From the NCBI GenBank assembly GCA_963759175.1, contig CAVWXP010000019.1, positions 1 to 64,000 of the forward strand: a stretch of 64,000 bases of DNA. Direction: 5' to 3'. Below, one piece after another: positions 7,730-16,532 of the stretch. The position numbers and the translations under genes were made by a program. The notes under the pieces were generated by a model. That model saw only the letters and a program-made list of their open reading frames with translations, was not told where the DNA came from and searched no databases. How positions within the stretch are numbered: position 1 is the stretch's first letter; each line of letters begins with the position of its first letter. The stretch comes from SZUA-442 sp963759175 (GTDB taxonomy: Bacteria; Actinomycetota; Acidimicrobiia; Spongiisociales; UBA5794).

Positions 7730-8581
7730 TCAGGTCGGAGCATCGTCCTCGCCCCACCACAGGGTTGCCTGCGGGAACGCGAACTCGATGCCGTGGGTCG
7801 CGAATGCTCGATGGACGGCGCGTGCCGCCTCGTCGACGGCCGTCCACTCCGACAACAGGTCCGACTTGTGCCAGAACCGGAGGCGGATGCGGATCGCCGA
7901 CGCCTCGAAGGACGTCACCTCGGCGACTGGGGATGGCATCGACCGCACGGAGTCGAGGCCATCGAGGGCGTCCACAGCGATTCGAGCTGCTTCGTCGAGA
8001 TCCGTGGCGTAGGTGACGTCGAGATCGAGGGCGCTCATCCGGACCGACCGGTGGGTGAGGTTCTCGATCGGTTCGCGAAGCACCTGCTGGTTCGGGATGA
8101 AGAGGCGACGCCCGTCTGCGGAATCCATGACGACGACGCGTGAGTTGATCTCCACCACGACGCCGCGTTCGTCACGAAGCTGGACGAGGTCGCCCGATTC
8201 GAATGGCGCCCGTGCCTGGAGCATGACCCCGGCACCGAAGCCCTCGAGCAGTGCCCGGCCGCCCACCACGAAACCGACGAAGACCAGGATGAGCAGGAAC
8301 CACAGCGGGGCGATGTTGAGACCGACCCAGGTGAGCGCAGCCACGACCGAGATCGTCACGATCGTCCACATCGTGATCGTCGCCAGCAGGTCGACGATGT
8401 TGGCGGGAAGCTCGGCCTGACGGCCGTATCGCTGCACCGCGGCGCGGGCGATCCTGCTGAGGACGATGCCGGCGATGAACGTGACGACTGCCCACACCGG
8501 ATCCCATCGCGACACGCCCGAGGTGTCGATCAATTCGTTGATCGTGTCGATGGGAACCGTCTGGGCGATGAGCTGGGTCAT
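7730..8581 (-). CDS. MscS family small-conductance mechanosensitive channel
   Basis: 283 aa from the ATG at 8581, preceded by GAGGGG. Three hydrophobic helices (about residues 27-48, 66-92 and 94-118) lead into the MscS pore helix and beta domain: GGRALLEGFGAGVMLQARAP, then FESGDLVQLRDERGVVVEIN and GRRLFIPNQQVLREPIENLT. The cytoplasmic domain follows. The family opens on hypo-osmotic shock to release solutes. The protein is close in size to E. coli MscS (286 aa). It precedes a palindromic repeat at its 3' end. Confidence 0.9.
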   Translation of the reverse strand: MTQLIAQTVPIDTINELIDTSGVSRWDPVWAVVTFIAGIVLSRIARAAVQRYGRQAELPANIVDLLATITMWTIVTISVVAALTWVGLNIAPLWFLLILVFVGFVVGGRALLEGFGAGVMLQARAPFESGDLVQLRDERGVVVEINSRVVVMDSADGRRLFIPNQQVLREPIENLTHRSVRMSALDLDVTYATDLDEAARIAVDALDGLDSVRSMPSPVAEVTSFEASAIRIRLRFWHKSDLLSEWTAVDEAARAVHRAFATHGIEFAFPQATLWWGEDDAPT

Positions 8582-8651
8582 GCGAGGGATCCCCTCGGTG
8601 TGGGTCTCAGCGATTATCCGTGTGGGTGCCGTCGGTGCGCAACCCACGGAG

Positions 8652-9980
8652 TCAGGCAACCGGTGCGTCGGGTTCGGCGAAGTCCCACGAATCGCGCGAA
8701 GCCCGCGCCGTGGCCACATCGACCTTCCACAACATGATCAGGCCCACGATGAAGAACGCCGCCACCGACAGGATGGCAGTGCGACCCGAACCCGTCGCTG
8801 CGCTCACCGCACCGAACACCAGGGGACCGATGCCGGAGAGCTTCGAGAACACCGAGTAGAAGCCGAAGAACTCGGCCGAGGCCTCCTCGGGGATCATCGA
8901 CCCGTACAGGCTCCGCGACAGGGCCTGGACCCCGCCGAGGACGAATCCGACGATCGACGCGAGAGCGAGGAAACCGACGCTCGATCCCTCCGGCAGGAAG
9001 TAGGCCATGACTGCAAGCCCGGTCCATACGACCAGCGAGACCATCACGGCCTCCTTGGGACCGATTCGCTTGGCCAGTCGCCCGAAGCCGAGGGCGCCGA
9101 AGAAGGCGATGAACTGGACGAGGAGGAAGGCGAGGCCGATCACCTGGAGTTCGAGCCCGAGGGTGTCTTCGGCGTATGGCCCGGATACGGCGATGACCGT
9201 TCCCGTCCCGGAGTTGTACACGATGAAGGCCACGACGAACAGCAGGAGCTGGGGGAACTTCGTGAGCTTCCGGCCCGTTGCCATCGTCCGTGCGAAACCG
9301 ATCGACGCATACTGGCCGATGCTGCGAGTCCCGCTCCCGGCCCCATCCGCGGGCAAGCGTGCCAGAGCGAACAGGGAGAACGCCACCCACCACACGCCTG
9401 ACCCGAAGATGGCGATCCGAGCGGCGAGTGTCTCGGTGAGGGTCGCCCCCGCCTCGTCGCTCGAGAAGAAGATCAGGATCAGGGCGAGGAGGAGGTAGAG
9501 CCCACCTCCGAGGTAGCCGAGGGCGAAGCCCTTCGATGAGACCTTGTCGATGGTGTCGTCGGAGGCGATCTCCGGGAGGAACCCGTCGTAGAAGACGTTC
9601 GCTGCCACGAAGCCGAACTGGCCGATCACCACCACGAGGAGGAACAGGGGAACCTGCCCATCGGGCACGAACGGCAGGATCAGCGTGAAGAGGGCACCGA
9701 CGAAGGCGAAGTTGCGCAGGAAGCGCTTCTTCGAATCTGCGTAGTCGGCCATGGCCCCGAGGACCGGCATCACCAACATCAAGATGATGGAGCCGATCCC
9801 CACCAGGATCGAGAACAGCGCCTCGCCAGACAGGCCCCAGTACTCGTCGCCCTGGACGATGGTCCCGGTGAAGAAGGCGCCGATGACCGCACCGAAGATG
9901 GTGATGTAGGCGGAGTTCGCCCAGTCGTACATCGCCCATCCGAAGATCGTGCGTTTGTCGTTCCGGACGGCCGTTGCCAC
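8652..9980 (-). CDS. UMF1-type MFS transporter (Atg22/YxiO-like)
   Basis: 442 aa with about 12 hydrophobic segments. The N-terminal signature FGWAMYDWANSAYITIF is typical of the UMF1/Atg22-like MFS branch, as are MPVLGAMADYADSKKRFL (MFS loop 2-3) and GGVQALSRSLYGSMIPEEAS in the second half. Substrates of bacterial members are not established; the yeast relative exports vacuolar amino acids. The ATG at 9980 has GAGGGG about 10 nt upstream. The gene is separated by 70 bases from the mscS-like gene on the same strand and is divergent from the yibE/F gene. Confidence 0.88.
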   Translation of the reverse strand: MATAVRNDKRTIFGWAMYDWANSAYITIFGAVIGAFFTGTIVQGDEYWGLSGEALFSILVGIGSIILMLVMPVLGAMADYADSKKRFLRNFAFVGALFTLILPFVPDGQVPLFLLVVVIGQFGFVAANVFYDGFLPEIASDDTIDKVSSKGFALGYLGGGLYLLLALILIFFSSDEAGATLTETLAARIAIFGSGVWWVAFSLFALARLPADGAGSGTRSIGQYASIGFARTMATGRKLTKFPQLLLFVVAFIVYNSGTGTVIAVSGPYAEDTLGLELQVIGLAFLLVQFIAFFGALGFGRLAKRIGPKEAVMVSLVVWTGLAVMAYFLPEGSSVGFLALASIVGFVLGGVQALSRSLYGSMIPEEASAEFFGFYSVFSKLSGIGPLVFGAVSAATGSGRTAILSVAAFFIVGLIMLWKVDVATARASRDSWDFAEPDAPVA

Positions 9981-10096
9981 TGCCTGAATCCCCTCGTCGC
10001 CGGTGAGACGCTAGCAGCCGGACGATGCGCCGCGAAGGCCCTTGCCTGCTCGCCGCCGGAGCCGTGGGCCGCTGCCGATGTGACAAACTGGGGGCG

Positions 10097-11542
10097 ATGG
10101 CCGACGACCACGCCGACGAATCGATCGATGCCTGGCTCGCGTTCGCCGACCACGGCCACGGGGCCGGATCGGGCGATGGCGCGGGCTCGTGGCGGCATCC
10201 GATCGTGTACGTCGCGATCGCCCTTGGGGTGCTGGTGCTCATCGGGTTGGTCGCCCTCCGTCCCACCGGCGAGTCGCGCGAGCAGGCCGAAGCCGAGCGC
10301 AGCGCCCTCGGACTCCCCACCGACTTCTTCGATGCCGACGTCACGGCGGTGACGGTCGGGCCGTGTGACTTCTTCCCCGAGCAGTCATGCACGACGGTGT
10401 CGTTCCTGCTGACGGAGGGGCCCGACGAGGGGCGCACCTATGTCCAGGTATTCACGACCGGCGGATCGACACCAGAGTTCACCGTCGGCCAGCGAGCCGT
10501 CCTGTCATACCGTGAACCCAACGGCAGGGTCACCGACGTGTCGTCGGGACCCTGTGACTTCGATCCCGAGCAGGTCTGCACGTTGGTCGACGTGGCCATC
10601 ACGCGCGGCGATCTCTTCGGTCAGACCTTCACCGTCGCTGCGCTCCCCGACGGCGGGACCATCCGGATCGGTGAAACCGTGGAGGTCAGCTTCGACGACG
10701 GGGGTGACGCCATCGGCGTCGTCGCCGCTTCACTCGACACCCAGTATCAATTCGCAGACTTCGCCCGCTCCCGTGTCCTGCTGATCGCCTTCGTGGTGTT
10801 CGCCGCTGCCGTGATCGCCCTTGGCCGATGGCGGGGCGTGGCCGCCCTTGCAGGACTCGGTGCGACCCTCATCATCGTCGTCGTGTGGTTGCTGCCCGCG
10901 ATCCTCGACGGACGGAATCCGGCCCTGGTGGCCCTCGTGGGCGGCAGTGCGGTGGCCTTCGTGGCGCTCTACATGTCGCACGGCATCAGCCTGATGACGA
11001 CGGTGGCGCTGCTCGGAACCCTCGCTGCGCTGGTGCTGACCACGGTCCTGTCGGCGTTGACGGTGGCTGCGGCCAACCTGACGGGATTCGCGACCGAGGA
11101 ATCGACCCTCCTCACGTTGTTCGAGGGCATCGACGTGCGAGGTCTCGTGCTCGCCGGCATGGTGCTCGGCGCAGCGGGCGCCCTGGACGACGTCACGGTC
11201 ACGCAGTCCTCGGCTGTCTGGCAGCTGCGTTCCGCTCGACCCGACGTCGGGTTCGGGCCGCTGTGGCGTGCCGGACTGCGAATCGGCCAGCACCACATCG
11301 GTTCTACGGTCAATACCCTGTTGCTCGCCTACCTCGGCGCCTCCCTGCCGCTGGCCGTGTTGTTCGTGCTCGCTGAGCAGTCGCTCGGCACGGTCGTGAA
11401 CTCCGAGGTCGTCGCCATCGAGGTCATCAGGACACTCGTGGGAAGCATCGGCCTCGTTGCCGCCGTTCCCTTCACCACGTGGCTCGCAGCGAGGATCGCG
11501 GCGAGCACATCGACGAGGGCCGATAGCGCGTCCTCGCAATAG
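10097..11542 (+). CDS. YibE/F family integral membrane protein
   Basis: 481 aa. A short hydrophilic N-terminus is followed by one membrane helix (about residues 35-56) and an extracytoplasmic domain (about 60-215) with two similar halves, each holding CDFxPEQxC (GPCDFFPEQSC and GPCDFDPEQVC). Paired cysteines suggest a disulfide in each half. About seven membrane helices follow, with the YibE/F signature GALDDVTVTQSSAVWQL near residue 360. The Lactococcus YibE/F proteins are associated with bacteriocin sensitivity; the biochemical role is unknown. The ATG at 10097 has only GGGG directly upstream. Confidence 0.88.
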   Translation: MADDHADESIDAWLAFADHGHGAGSGDGAGSWRHPIVYVAIALGVLVLIGLVALRPTGESREQAEAERSALGLPTDFFDADVTAVTVGPCDFFPEQSCTTVSFLLTEGPDEGRTYVQVFTTGGSTPEFTVGQRAVLSYREPNGRVTDVSSGPCDFDPEQVCTLVDVAITRGDLFGQTFTVAALPDGGTIRIGETVEVSFDDGGDAIGVVAASLDTQYQFADFARSRVLLIAFVVFAAAVIALGRWRGVAALAGLGATLIIVVVWLLPAILDGRNPALVALVGGSAVAFVALYMSHGISLMTTVALLGTLAALVLTTVLSALTVAAANLTGFATEESTLLTLFEGIDVRGLVLAGMVLGAAGALDDVTVTQSSAVWQLRSARPDVGFGPLWRAGLRIGQHHIGSTVNTLLLAYLGASLPLAVLFVLAEQSLGTVVNSEVVAIEVIRTLVGSIGLVAAVPFTTWLAARIAASTSTRADSASSQ

Positions 11543-11633
11543 CCTCTGTCGTGTCGCGACCGACGGCATCGGGATCCCCGACGGCGGTCCGAACGTCACA
11601 ACGGTGGCCTGAACACTTCCAAGGAGACCCTCG

Positions 11634-12215
11634 ATGCAACGCCTCATCACTCTGCTCGCAACGCTCGCGCTCGTCCTCGCGGCGTGCGGAGGTTCCGACG
11701 ACGGCGGTGTTGCGACGCTCGAGGACACGCCGAGCGACAGTGGACTCCAGCGCACCGTCGAGGATGCCGCTGGCACGGTCGACGACGAGCAGGCTCTGCT
11801 GACGTTCGCCGCCTGCATGCGCGACAACGGCGTGGAGGGCTTCCCCGATCCCGTCCTGAACGCCGATGGATCGGTCGAGTTCACGGGATCGGGCCAGGAC
11901 CCGTTCGCCACGGTCGACAACGACACGGCAGAAGCCGCCGTGAACGCATGCATCGGGGAGCTCGAGGGTGTGGCCTTCGCACCCGGCGGAGCGGACTTCG
12001 ATCTGAACGAGATCCAGGACGCCCTCGTGGAGTTCGCGGCCTGCATGCGCGACAACGGGATCGACTTCGACGACCCGGACCTCGCCAACGCGTTCGGTGA
12101 GGGCGAGGTCGCGAACCCGTTCGGTGAGCTCGACCTGTCCGATCCGGACGTCGTCGCCGCCATCGAGGAGTGCCAGGACGTGTTCACCGGGTTCGGACTC
12201 GGATTCGGCGACTGA
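11634..12215 (+). CDS. Lipoprotein with two ACMRDNG repeats (first of a duplicated pair)
   Basis: 193 aa from the ATG at 11634, preceded by AAGGAGACC. The N-terminus is a lipoprotein signal peptide with lipobox LAAC (Cys near residue 18). The mature part has two similar units, TFAACMRDNGVEGFPDP (about 60) and EFAACMRDNGIDFDDP (about 130). Each is followed ~40 residues later by a second Cys (NACIGEL, EECQDVF), suggesting two disulfide-closed modules. The protein is very acidic. I do not recognise a function. Its position before an adaptor-ATPase-permease set suggests an accessory or substrate-capturing role in that export system. The next gene is a paralogue. Confidence 0.88.
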   Translation: MQRLITLLATLALVLAACGGSDDGGVATLEDTPSDSGLQRTVEDAAGTVDDEQALLTFAACMRDNGVEGFPDPVLNADGSVEFTGSGQDPFATVDNDTAEAAVNACIGELEGVAFAPGGADFDLNEIQDALVEFAACMRDNGIDFDDPDLANAFGEGEVANPFGELDLSDPDVVAAIEECQDVFTGFGLGFGD

Positions 12216-12322
12216 TCCGACGTCGGTGCCCGTGACATGGATTCTCATGCTTCCTTCAGCGTGCTCTTCGAAGACGCTCACGTGTCCGTGATTCCATGAC
12301 AGGACCAACTCCAGGAGTCTCC

Positions 12323-12916
12323 GTGCAACGCATCGCCATCGTCATCTCCGCCGTCGTCGTGCTGCTCGCCGCGTGCAGCGGGGACGCAGGCACACAGGTC
12401 GCCTCACTCGAAGGCGCGCCCGCCGATACGGTCACCGTCGACGACGATGCCTCCGATGCCCAGAGCGACGAGGATGCGATCCTCGCCTTCGCCGCCTGCA
12501 TGCGCGACAACGGCTTCGAGGACTTCGAGGACCCCGAGATCGATGCCGAAGGCGGTATCGCATTCGGCTTCCGCGGCCTCGTCCAGGACGGTGAGGTGGA
12601 CCGCGACACCGTCCGCACGGCGATGCAGACGTGTCGCATCCATCTCGAGGGCCTCTCGCTCGTCGGATCCGACATCGACCGGACGGAGATCGAGGATCAG
12701 ATGTTCGAGTTCGCCGCGTGCATGCGTGACAACGGCATCGACATGCCGGACCCCGATTTCTCCGGCACCCCCGGCGAAGGCGGTCAGGGCAATGGTCCAT
12801 TCACCGACCTCGATCCCGACGATCCTCGGTTCCAGGAGGCGATGGAGGCCTGCGGGGACATCTTCGAGGGTGGGTTCCCTGTCGGACCGGGGGCCGGCCG
12901 CGGAGGTGGCGGATGA
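12323..12916 (+). CDS. Lipoprotein with two ACMRDNG repeats (second of the pair)
   Basis: 197 aa from the GTG at 12323, which has CCAGGAGTC upstream; a longer in-frame start at 12296 would spoil the signal peptide. Lipobox LAAC ends the signal peptide. The same two modules as in the preceding protein recur: FAACMRDNGFEDFEDP (about 58) and FAACMRDNGIDMPDP (about 140), with later Cys in MQTCRIHL and MEACGDIF. A Gly-rich tail (GPGAGRGGGG) closes it. The two genes are clearly tandem duplicates, each internally duplicated. The stop overlaps the next start as ATGA, so translation with the adaptor is coupled. Confidence 0.88.
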   Translation: MQRIAIVISAVVVLLAACSGDAGTQVASLEGAPADTVTVDDDASDAQSDEDAILAFAACMRDNGFEDFEDPEIDAEGGIAFGFRGLVQDGEVDRDTVRTAMQTCRIHLEGLSLVGSDIDRTEIEDQMFEFAACMRDNGIDMPDPDFSGTPGEGGQGNGPFTDLDPDDPRFQEAMEACGDIFEGGFPVGPGAGRGGGG

Positions 12917-14535
12917 CGCAGGTCGAGAACCCGAACACCGGCGAAGCACCAAGGACCGACCACAATAGAGGGGTCCCCACGGAGGAGCACGAGGTGACGA
13001 CAACCGAAACCGATGGCGCGGCCAGCGCCGGACCACAGCGCAGGTCGTCGACGTGGATGTGGATCGCGGCGGCGATCGTCGTGGTTGCAGCACTGGTGGT
13101 GGCGATCGTCGTGATCGTCAGTGGTGATGGCGACGACGCGGCCACGACCGAGACGCCGACCACGGCCACGGTCGAACGAACCGACGTCGTGGTGACGGAG
13201 CAGCTGTCCGGAACGCTCGGCTACGGCGCAGCTGAACAGATCACGTTCACCTCCTCCAACGACGGGATCGTCACCGTATTCGGACTCGCCCAGGGCGTCG
13301 TCACCGACATCGTCGAGGTCGGGACGATCGTTCGGTCGGGTGATGTCCTCTACGAGGTGAACACCCAGCCCATCGTCGTCCTCGAGGGCAGCATCCCTGC
13401 GTACCGGGCATTCAACAGCCGCATGTCGGACGGTTCCGACGTCGAGCAGCTCGAGCAAGCCCTTGCCGATGCTGGTTTCGACCCCGACGCCGACATGGAC
13501 ATCGATGAGGAATTCACGGCGGCCACGGCCGATGCCATCGAACGTCTCCAGGAATCCGTGGACGCCGACGAGGATGGCGAGCTTGCACTCGGCGAGGTGA
13601 TCTTCGCCCCGACCGAGGTCTCCTTCATCGGTGAGGTGCTCGTCGATGTCGCCGACCAGGTGGCACCCGGCCAGATCATCGTCGCCACGTCCGCTGCCAT
13701 CTCAGGCACCGTGACCTCGATCGCCGAGGAGGGGAGCGTCGTCGGTCGGGGCGACACGCTCATCGCCATCGACCAGGAACCGGTCGCCGTGCTCATCGGG
13801 GACCTGCCTGCCTACCGAACGATGACCGCGGGCGTCGAGGGCGACGATGTCCTCCAGCTCGAGGAGAACCTCGTCGACCTCGGATTCGATGATGTCGACG
13901 GCTTCGTGGTCGACGGCGACTACGACACTGCAACGTCGCTGGCTGTCGCCGCCTGGCAGGTCTCGATCGGTGCGAGCCCCGACGGGGTCGTCAACCTCGG
14001 CGATGTGTACATCGCCCCGACGTCGCTGCGTATAGGCCAGAACCTGGTGGCTGTCGGCGATCGGGTGGTCAGCGGAACACCCATCATGACGACGTCGGCC
14101 AGCGAGACCTTCGTCACCGTCGAGCTGTCCACCGACGATCAGGACCTGGTCGAGGTCGGGGACGCCGTCGTGGTGGAGCTGCCGGATGGCACGAGGGAGT
14201 CCGCCGTCGTCACCGAGATCGGGACCGTCGTCCTCGCCACCCAGCAGGGCGCCACGTATTTCGAGATGACCGTCACCCTCGACGACCCCGAGGCCGCCCA
14301 GGGCCTCGACGAGGCACCGGTGGACGTCGAGATCGTCGGCGATCGCGCAAACGACGTCCTGGCCGTACCGGTCACGGCGCTGCTGGCCCTCGCAGAGGGT
14401 GGCTACGCGGTCGAGGTGGTCGCCGAAGACGGCACGATCACCCTCGTCGGTGTCGAACCGGGCCTCTTCTCCGACGGGTTCGTCGAGGTCACCTCCAGCG
14501 GCCTGGACGCCGGCATGCAGGTCATCGTCCCGTGA
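12913..14535 (+). CDS. Efflux adaptor (HlyD/MacA-like) with two peptidoglycan-binding-like domains
   Basis: 540 aa. An N-terminal cytoplasmic stretch is followed by one membrane anchor (about residues 48-70). Two inserted PG_binding_1-like domains follow: one at about 168-215 (DGSDVEQLEQALADAGFDPD, then FTAATADAIERLQ) and one at about 303-355 (GDDVLQLEENLVDLGF, then YDTATSLAVAAWQ). Beta-barrel and lipoyl-like segments surround them (SGTVTSIAEEGSVVGRGDTL). The C-terminal part resembles adaptor membrane-proximal domains (VPVTALLALAEGGYAVEVV). Gram-positive adaptors with wall-binding modules could link the transporter to peptidoglycan. The gene overlaps its neighbours by 4 bases on both sides. 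Confidence 0.85.
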   Translation: MTQVENPNTGEAPRTDHNRGVPTEEHEVTTTETDGAASAGPQRRSSTWMWIAAAIVVVAALVVAIVVIVSGDGDDAATTETPTTATVERTDVVVTEQLSGTLGYGAAEQITFTSSNDGIVTVFGLAQGVVTDIVEVGTIVRSGDVLYEVNTQPIVVLEGSIPAYRAFNSRMSDGSDVEQLEQALADAGFDPDADMDIDEEFTAATADAIERLQESVDADEDGELALGEVIFAPTEVSFIGEVLVDVADQVAPGQIIVATSAAISGTVTSIAEEGSVVGRGDTLIAIDQEPVAVLIGDLPAYRTMTAGVEGDDVLQLEENLVDLGFDDVDGFVVDGDYDTATSLAVAAWQVSIGASPDGVVNLGDVYIAPTSLRIGQNLVAVGDRVVSGTPIMTTSASETFVTVELSTDDQDLVEVGDAVVVELPDGTRESAVVTEIGTVVLATQQGATYFEMTVTLDDPEAAQGLDEAPVDVEIVGDRANDVLAVPVTALLALAEGGYAVEVVAEDGTITLVGVEPGLFSDGFVEVTSSGLDAGMQVIVP

Positions 14536-15245
14536 CGGTCGCACATCCTGTCGCCCCTGCGCAGACCGCCCTATCGCTCGCTGGGGTGGTCAAGGAGTAT
14601 CCGGGCACTCCACCGGTGCGGGCCCTCGGCGGCATCGACCTGAGTATCGAGGACGGCGAGCTCGTGTCGATCGTCGGTCCCTCCGGCAGCGGCAAGTCCA
14701 CCCTTCTCCATGTGGTCGGAACGCTCGATCGGGCAACATCCGGGGATGTCCACGTCGCCGGGTTCGACGTTGCAGCGATGTCGGACAAGAGCCTGTCTGC
14801 CGTCCGGTCCCAGTACCTCGGCTTCGTCTTCCAACAGTTCTTCCTGCTCGCCGGTGAGACGGCCCTCGACAACGTCGCCGATGGCATGCTCTACACGGGC
14901 ATGCCCCTCGCCGAACGGAGGCGGCTCGCCTCGGTCGCATTGGAGAAGGTCGGCCTCGAGCAACGAGCCGGCCACATGGCGACGAAGCTCTCGGGCGGCG
15001 AGCGCCAACGCGTGGCGATCGCCCGCGCCCTGATCGGCGACCCCCGCATCGTGCTCGCCGACGAGCCGACGGGAAACCTGGATTCGCAGACAGGAGCAGC
15101 CATCGTGGGTCTGCTCGAGGAGCTCAACCGGGACGGAACCACGATCGTCGTCATCACGCACGACCGGGACATCGCCGACCAGTTCCCGCGCCAGGTGTCC
15201 CTCCTCGACGGGATGATCGAATCCGACGTGCGGAGAACGCTGTGA
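14532..15245 (+). CDS. MacB/LolD-type ABC transporter ATP-binding protein
   Basis: 237 aa from a GTG overlapping the adaptor stop (GTGA). It has Walker A GPSGSGKST (about residue 52), Q-loop VFQQFFLLAGETALDNV, signature LSGGERQRVAIARAL (about 153), Walker B IVLADEPTGNLDS and H-loop ITHDRD. The EPTGNLDS form and the short overall length are typical of the MacB/LolD/FtsE group of tripartite exporters. It pairs with the permease that starts 4 bases before its end. Confidence 0.95.
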   Translation: MTVAHPVAPAQTALSLAGVVKEYPGTPPVRALGGIDLSIEDGELVSIVGPSGSGKSTLLHVVGTLDRATSGDVHVAGFDVAAMSDKSLSAVRSQYLGFVFQQFFLLAGETALDNVADGMLYTGMPLAERRRLASVALEKVGLEQRAGHMATKLSGGERQRVAIARALIGDPRIVLADEPTGNLDSQTGAAIVGLLEELNRDGTTIVVITHDRDIADQFPRQVSLLDGMIESDVRRTL

Positions 15246-16477
15246 CGACCCGGACGGCACCCGCGGCTCCGATGGAGCCGGCCGCCATCCCACCGTCGCG
15301 GATGACACCGGCCGACACCCTCCGTGCCGCAGGCATCGGCCTTCGCACCCGCAGGTTGCGATCGGTTCTCTCGGCGCTCGGGATCATGATCGGCATCGGA
15401 GCGATGGTGGCCGTGCTCGGGCTATCCGAGAGCTCCAAGTCCGATCTCCTGTCCCAGCTCGACAGGCTCGGCACCAACATGCTCCAGGTCCAGGCCGGTT
15501 CCGGGATCGGGCTGGGTCCCGGCACGCTCCCCGAGGAATCCGTGGCGATGGCGACGCGTATCGGCCCGGTCGACACGGTCGCATCCGTGGCCGATGTCAG
15601 GTCCGCCCGCATCTACAAGAACGATCTCGTACCCGAGGGGCAGACCGGTGGGCTGAGTGTGGCAGCGGCTGACCCGAACCTCCTCTCCACGCTCCAGGGT
15701 TCGATGGCCCACGGGGTCTTCCTCGACGAGGCGTCCCCGGACTATCCGGTGACGGTGCTCGGCGATGTCGCTGCCGAGCGCCTCGCCATCTCCTCGCTCG
15801 AGACGCCGACAAACGTGTGGATCGGGGGCGAGTGGTTCACGGTGGTTGGCATCATGGCGCCCCTCGAGCTGTCTCCCGACCTGGACCGCAGCGCCCTCGT
15901 TTCGCTGTCGGCGGCCGAGTCCTACCTCGAGGACGACCTCGTCCCGAGCACGATCTACGTCCGAACCGATCCCGCCTCGGTCGATGACGTCCGCAACGTG
16001 ATGGCCGCCACCGTGAATCCCGAGAACCCCGACCAGGTCGAGGTGACCCGTCCCTCCGATGCCCTCGAGGCGCGTGAGGCAGCCGAATCCGCCCTGACAA
16101 ACCTCTTCCTCGGTCTCGGCGCCGTTGCCCTCCTGGTCGGCGGTGTGGGGATCGCCAACGTCATGGTGATCTCCGTCCTCGAGCGACGTGGCGAGATCGG
16201 CTTGCGTCGAGCACTGGGTGCCACCAAGCGCCACATCTCGGTCCAGTTCCTCGGCGAATCCCTGCTGCTGGCGGGCATCGGCGGTTTGGGCGGCGTGCTC
16301 CTCGGCTCGGCCGTGACCGCCGCCTATGCGTGGTTCCAGGGCTGGGGTGTCCTGATCCCGATGATCGCCGTCGTCGGTGGCATCGTGGCCGCGCTGGTGA
16401 TCGGTGCCGTCGCCGGTCTGTATCCGGCGCGGCGGGCAGCCAGGGTCTCGCCGACCGAGGCGTTGCGAACCCTGTGA
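15242..16477 (+). CDS. MacB-type ABC transporter permease
   Basis: 411 aa, GTG start overlapping the ATPase stop. The topology is MacB-like: one N-terminal helix (about residues 40-62, VLSALGIMIGIGAMVAVLGL), a large extracytoplasmic domain (about 65-275), then three helices in a FtsX domain. The FtsX domain contains GVGIANVMVISVLERRGEIGLRRALGATKRHI and ends PARRAARVSPTEALRTL. With the adaptor and ATPase it should form a MacAB-like mechanotransmission exporter. The substrate is not indicated; peptides, antibiotics and lipids are known for relatives. Confidence 0.93.
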   Translation: MTTRTAPAAPMEPAAIPPSRMTPADTLRAAGIGLRTRRLRSVLSALGIMIGIGAMVAVLGLSESSKSDLLSQLDRLGTNMLQVQAGSGIGLGPGTLPEESVAMATRIGPVDTVASVADVRSARIYKNDLVPEGQTGGLSVAAADPNLLSTLQGSMAHGVFLDEASPDYPVTVLGDVAAERLAISSLETPTNVWIGGEWFTVVGIMAPLELSPDLDRSALVSLSAAESYLEDDLVPSTIYVRTDPASVDDVRNVMAATVNPENPDQVEVTRPSDALEAREAAESALTNLFLGLGAVALLVGGVGIANVMVISVLERRGEIGLRRALGATKRHISVQFLGESLLLAGIGGLGGVLLGSAVTAAYAWFQGWGVLIPMIAVVGGIVAALVIGAVAGLYPARRAARVSPTEALRTL

Positions 16478-16532
16478 TGCGACCACCCAACCCTCAATCC
16501 ACTATGTCGGCGTGCCGATAGCCTGAGCACCC

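Noticed and set aside
10730..12238. 502-codon minus-strand open frame across yibE/F and the first lipoprotein
   Set aside because: Spans two real plus-strand genes and their intergenic gap; low-complexity composition.
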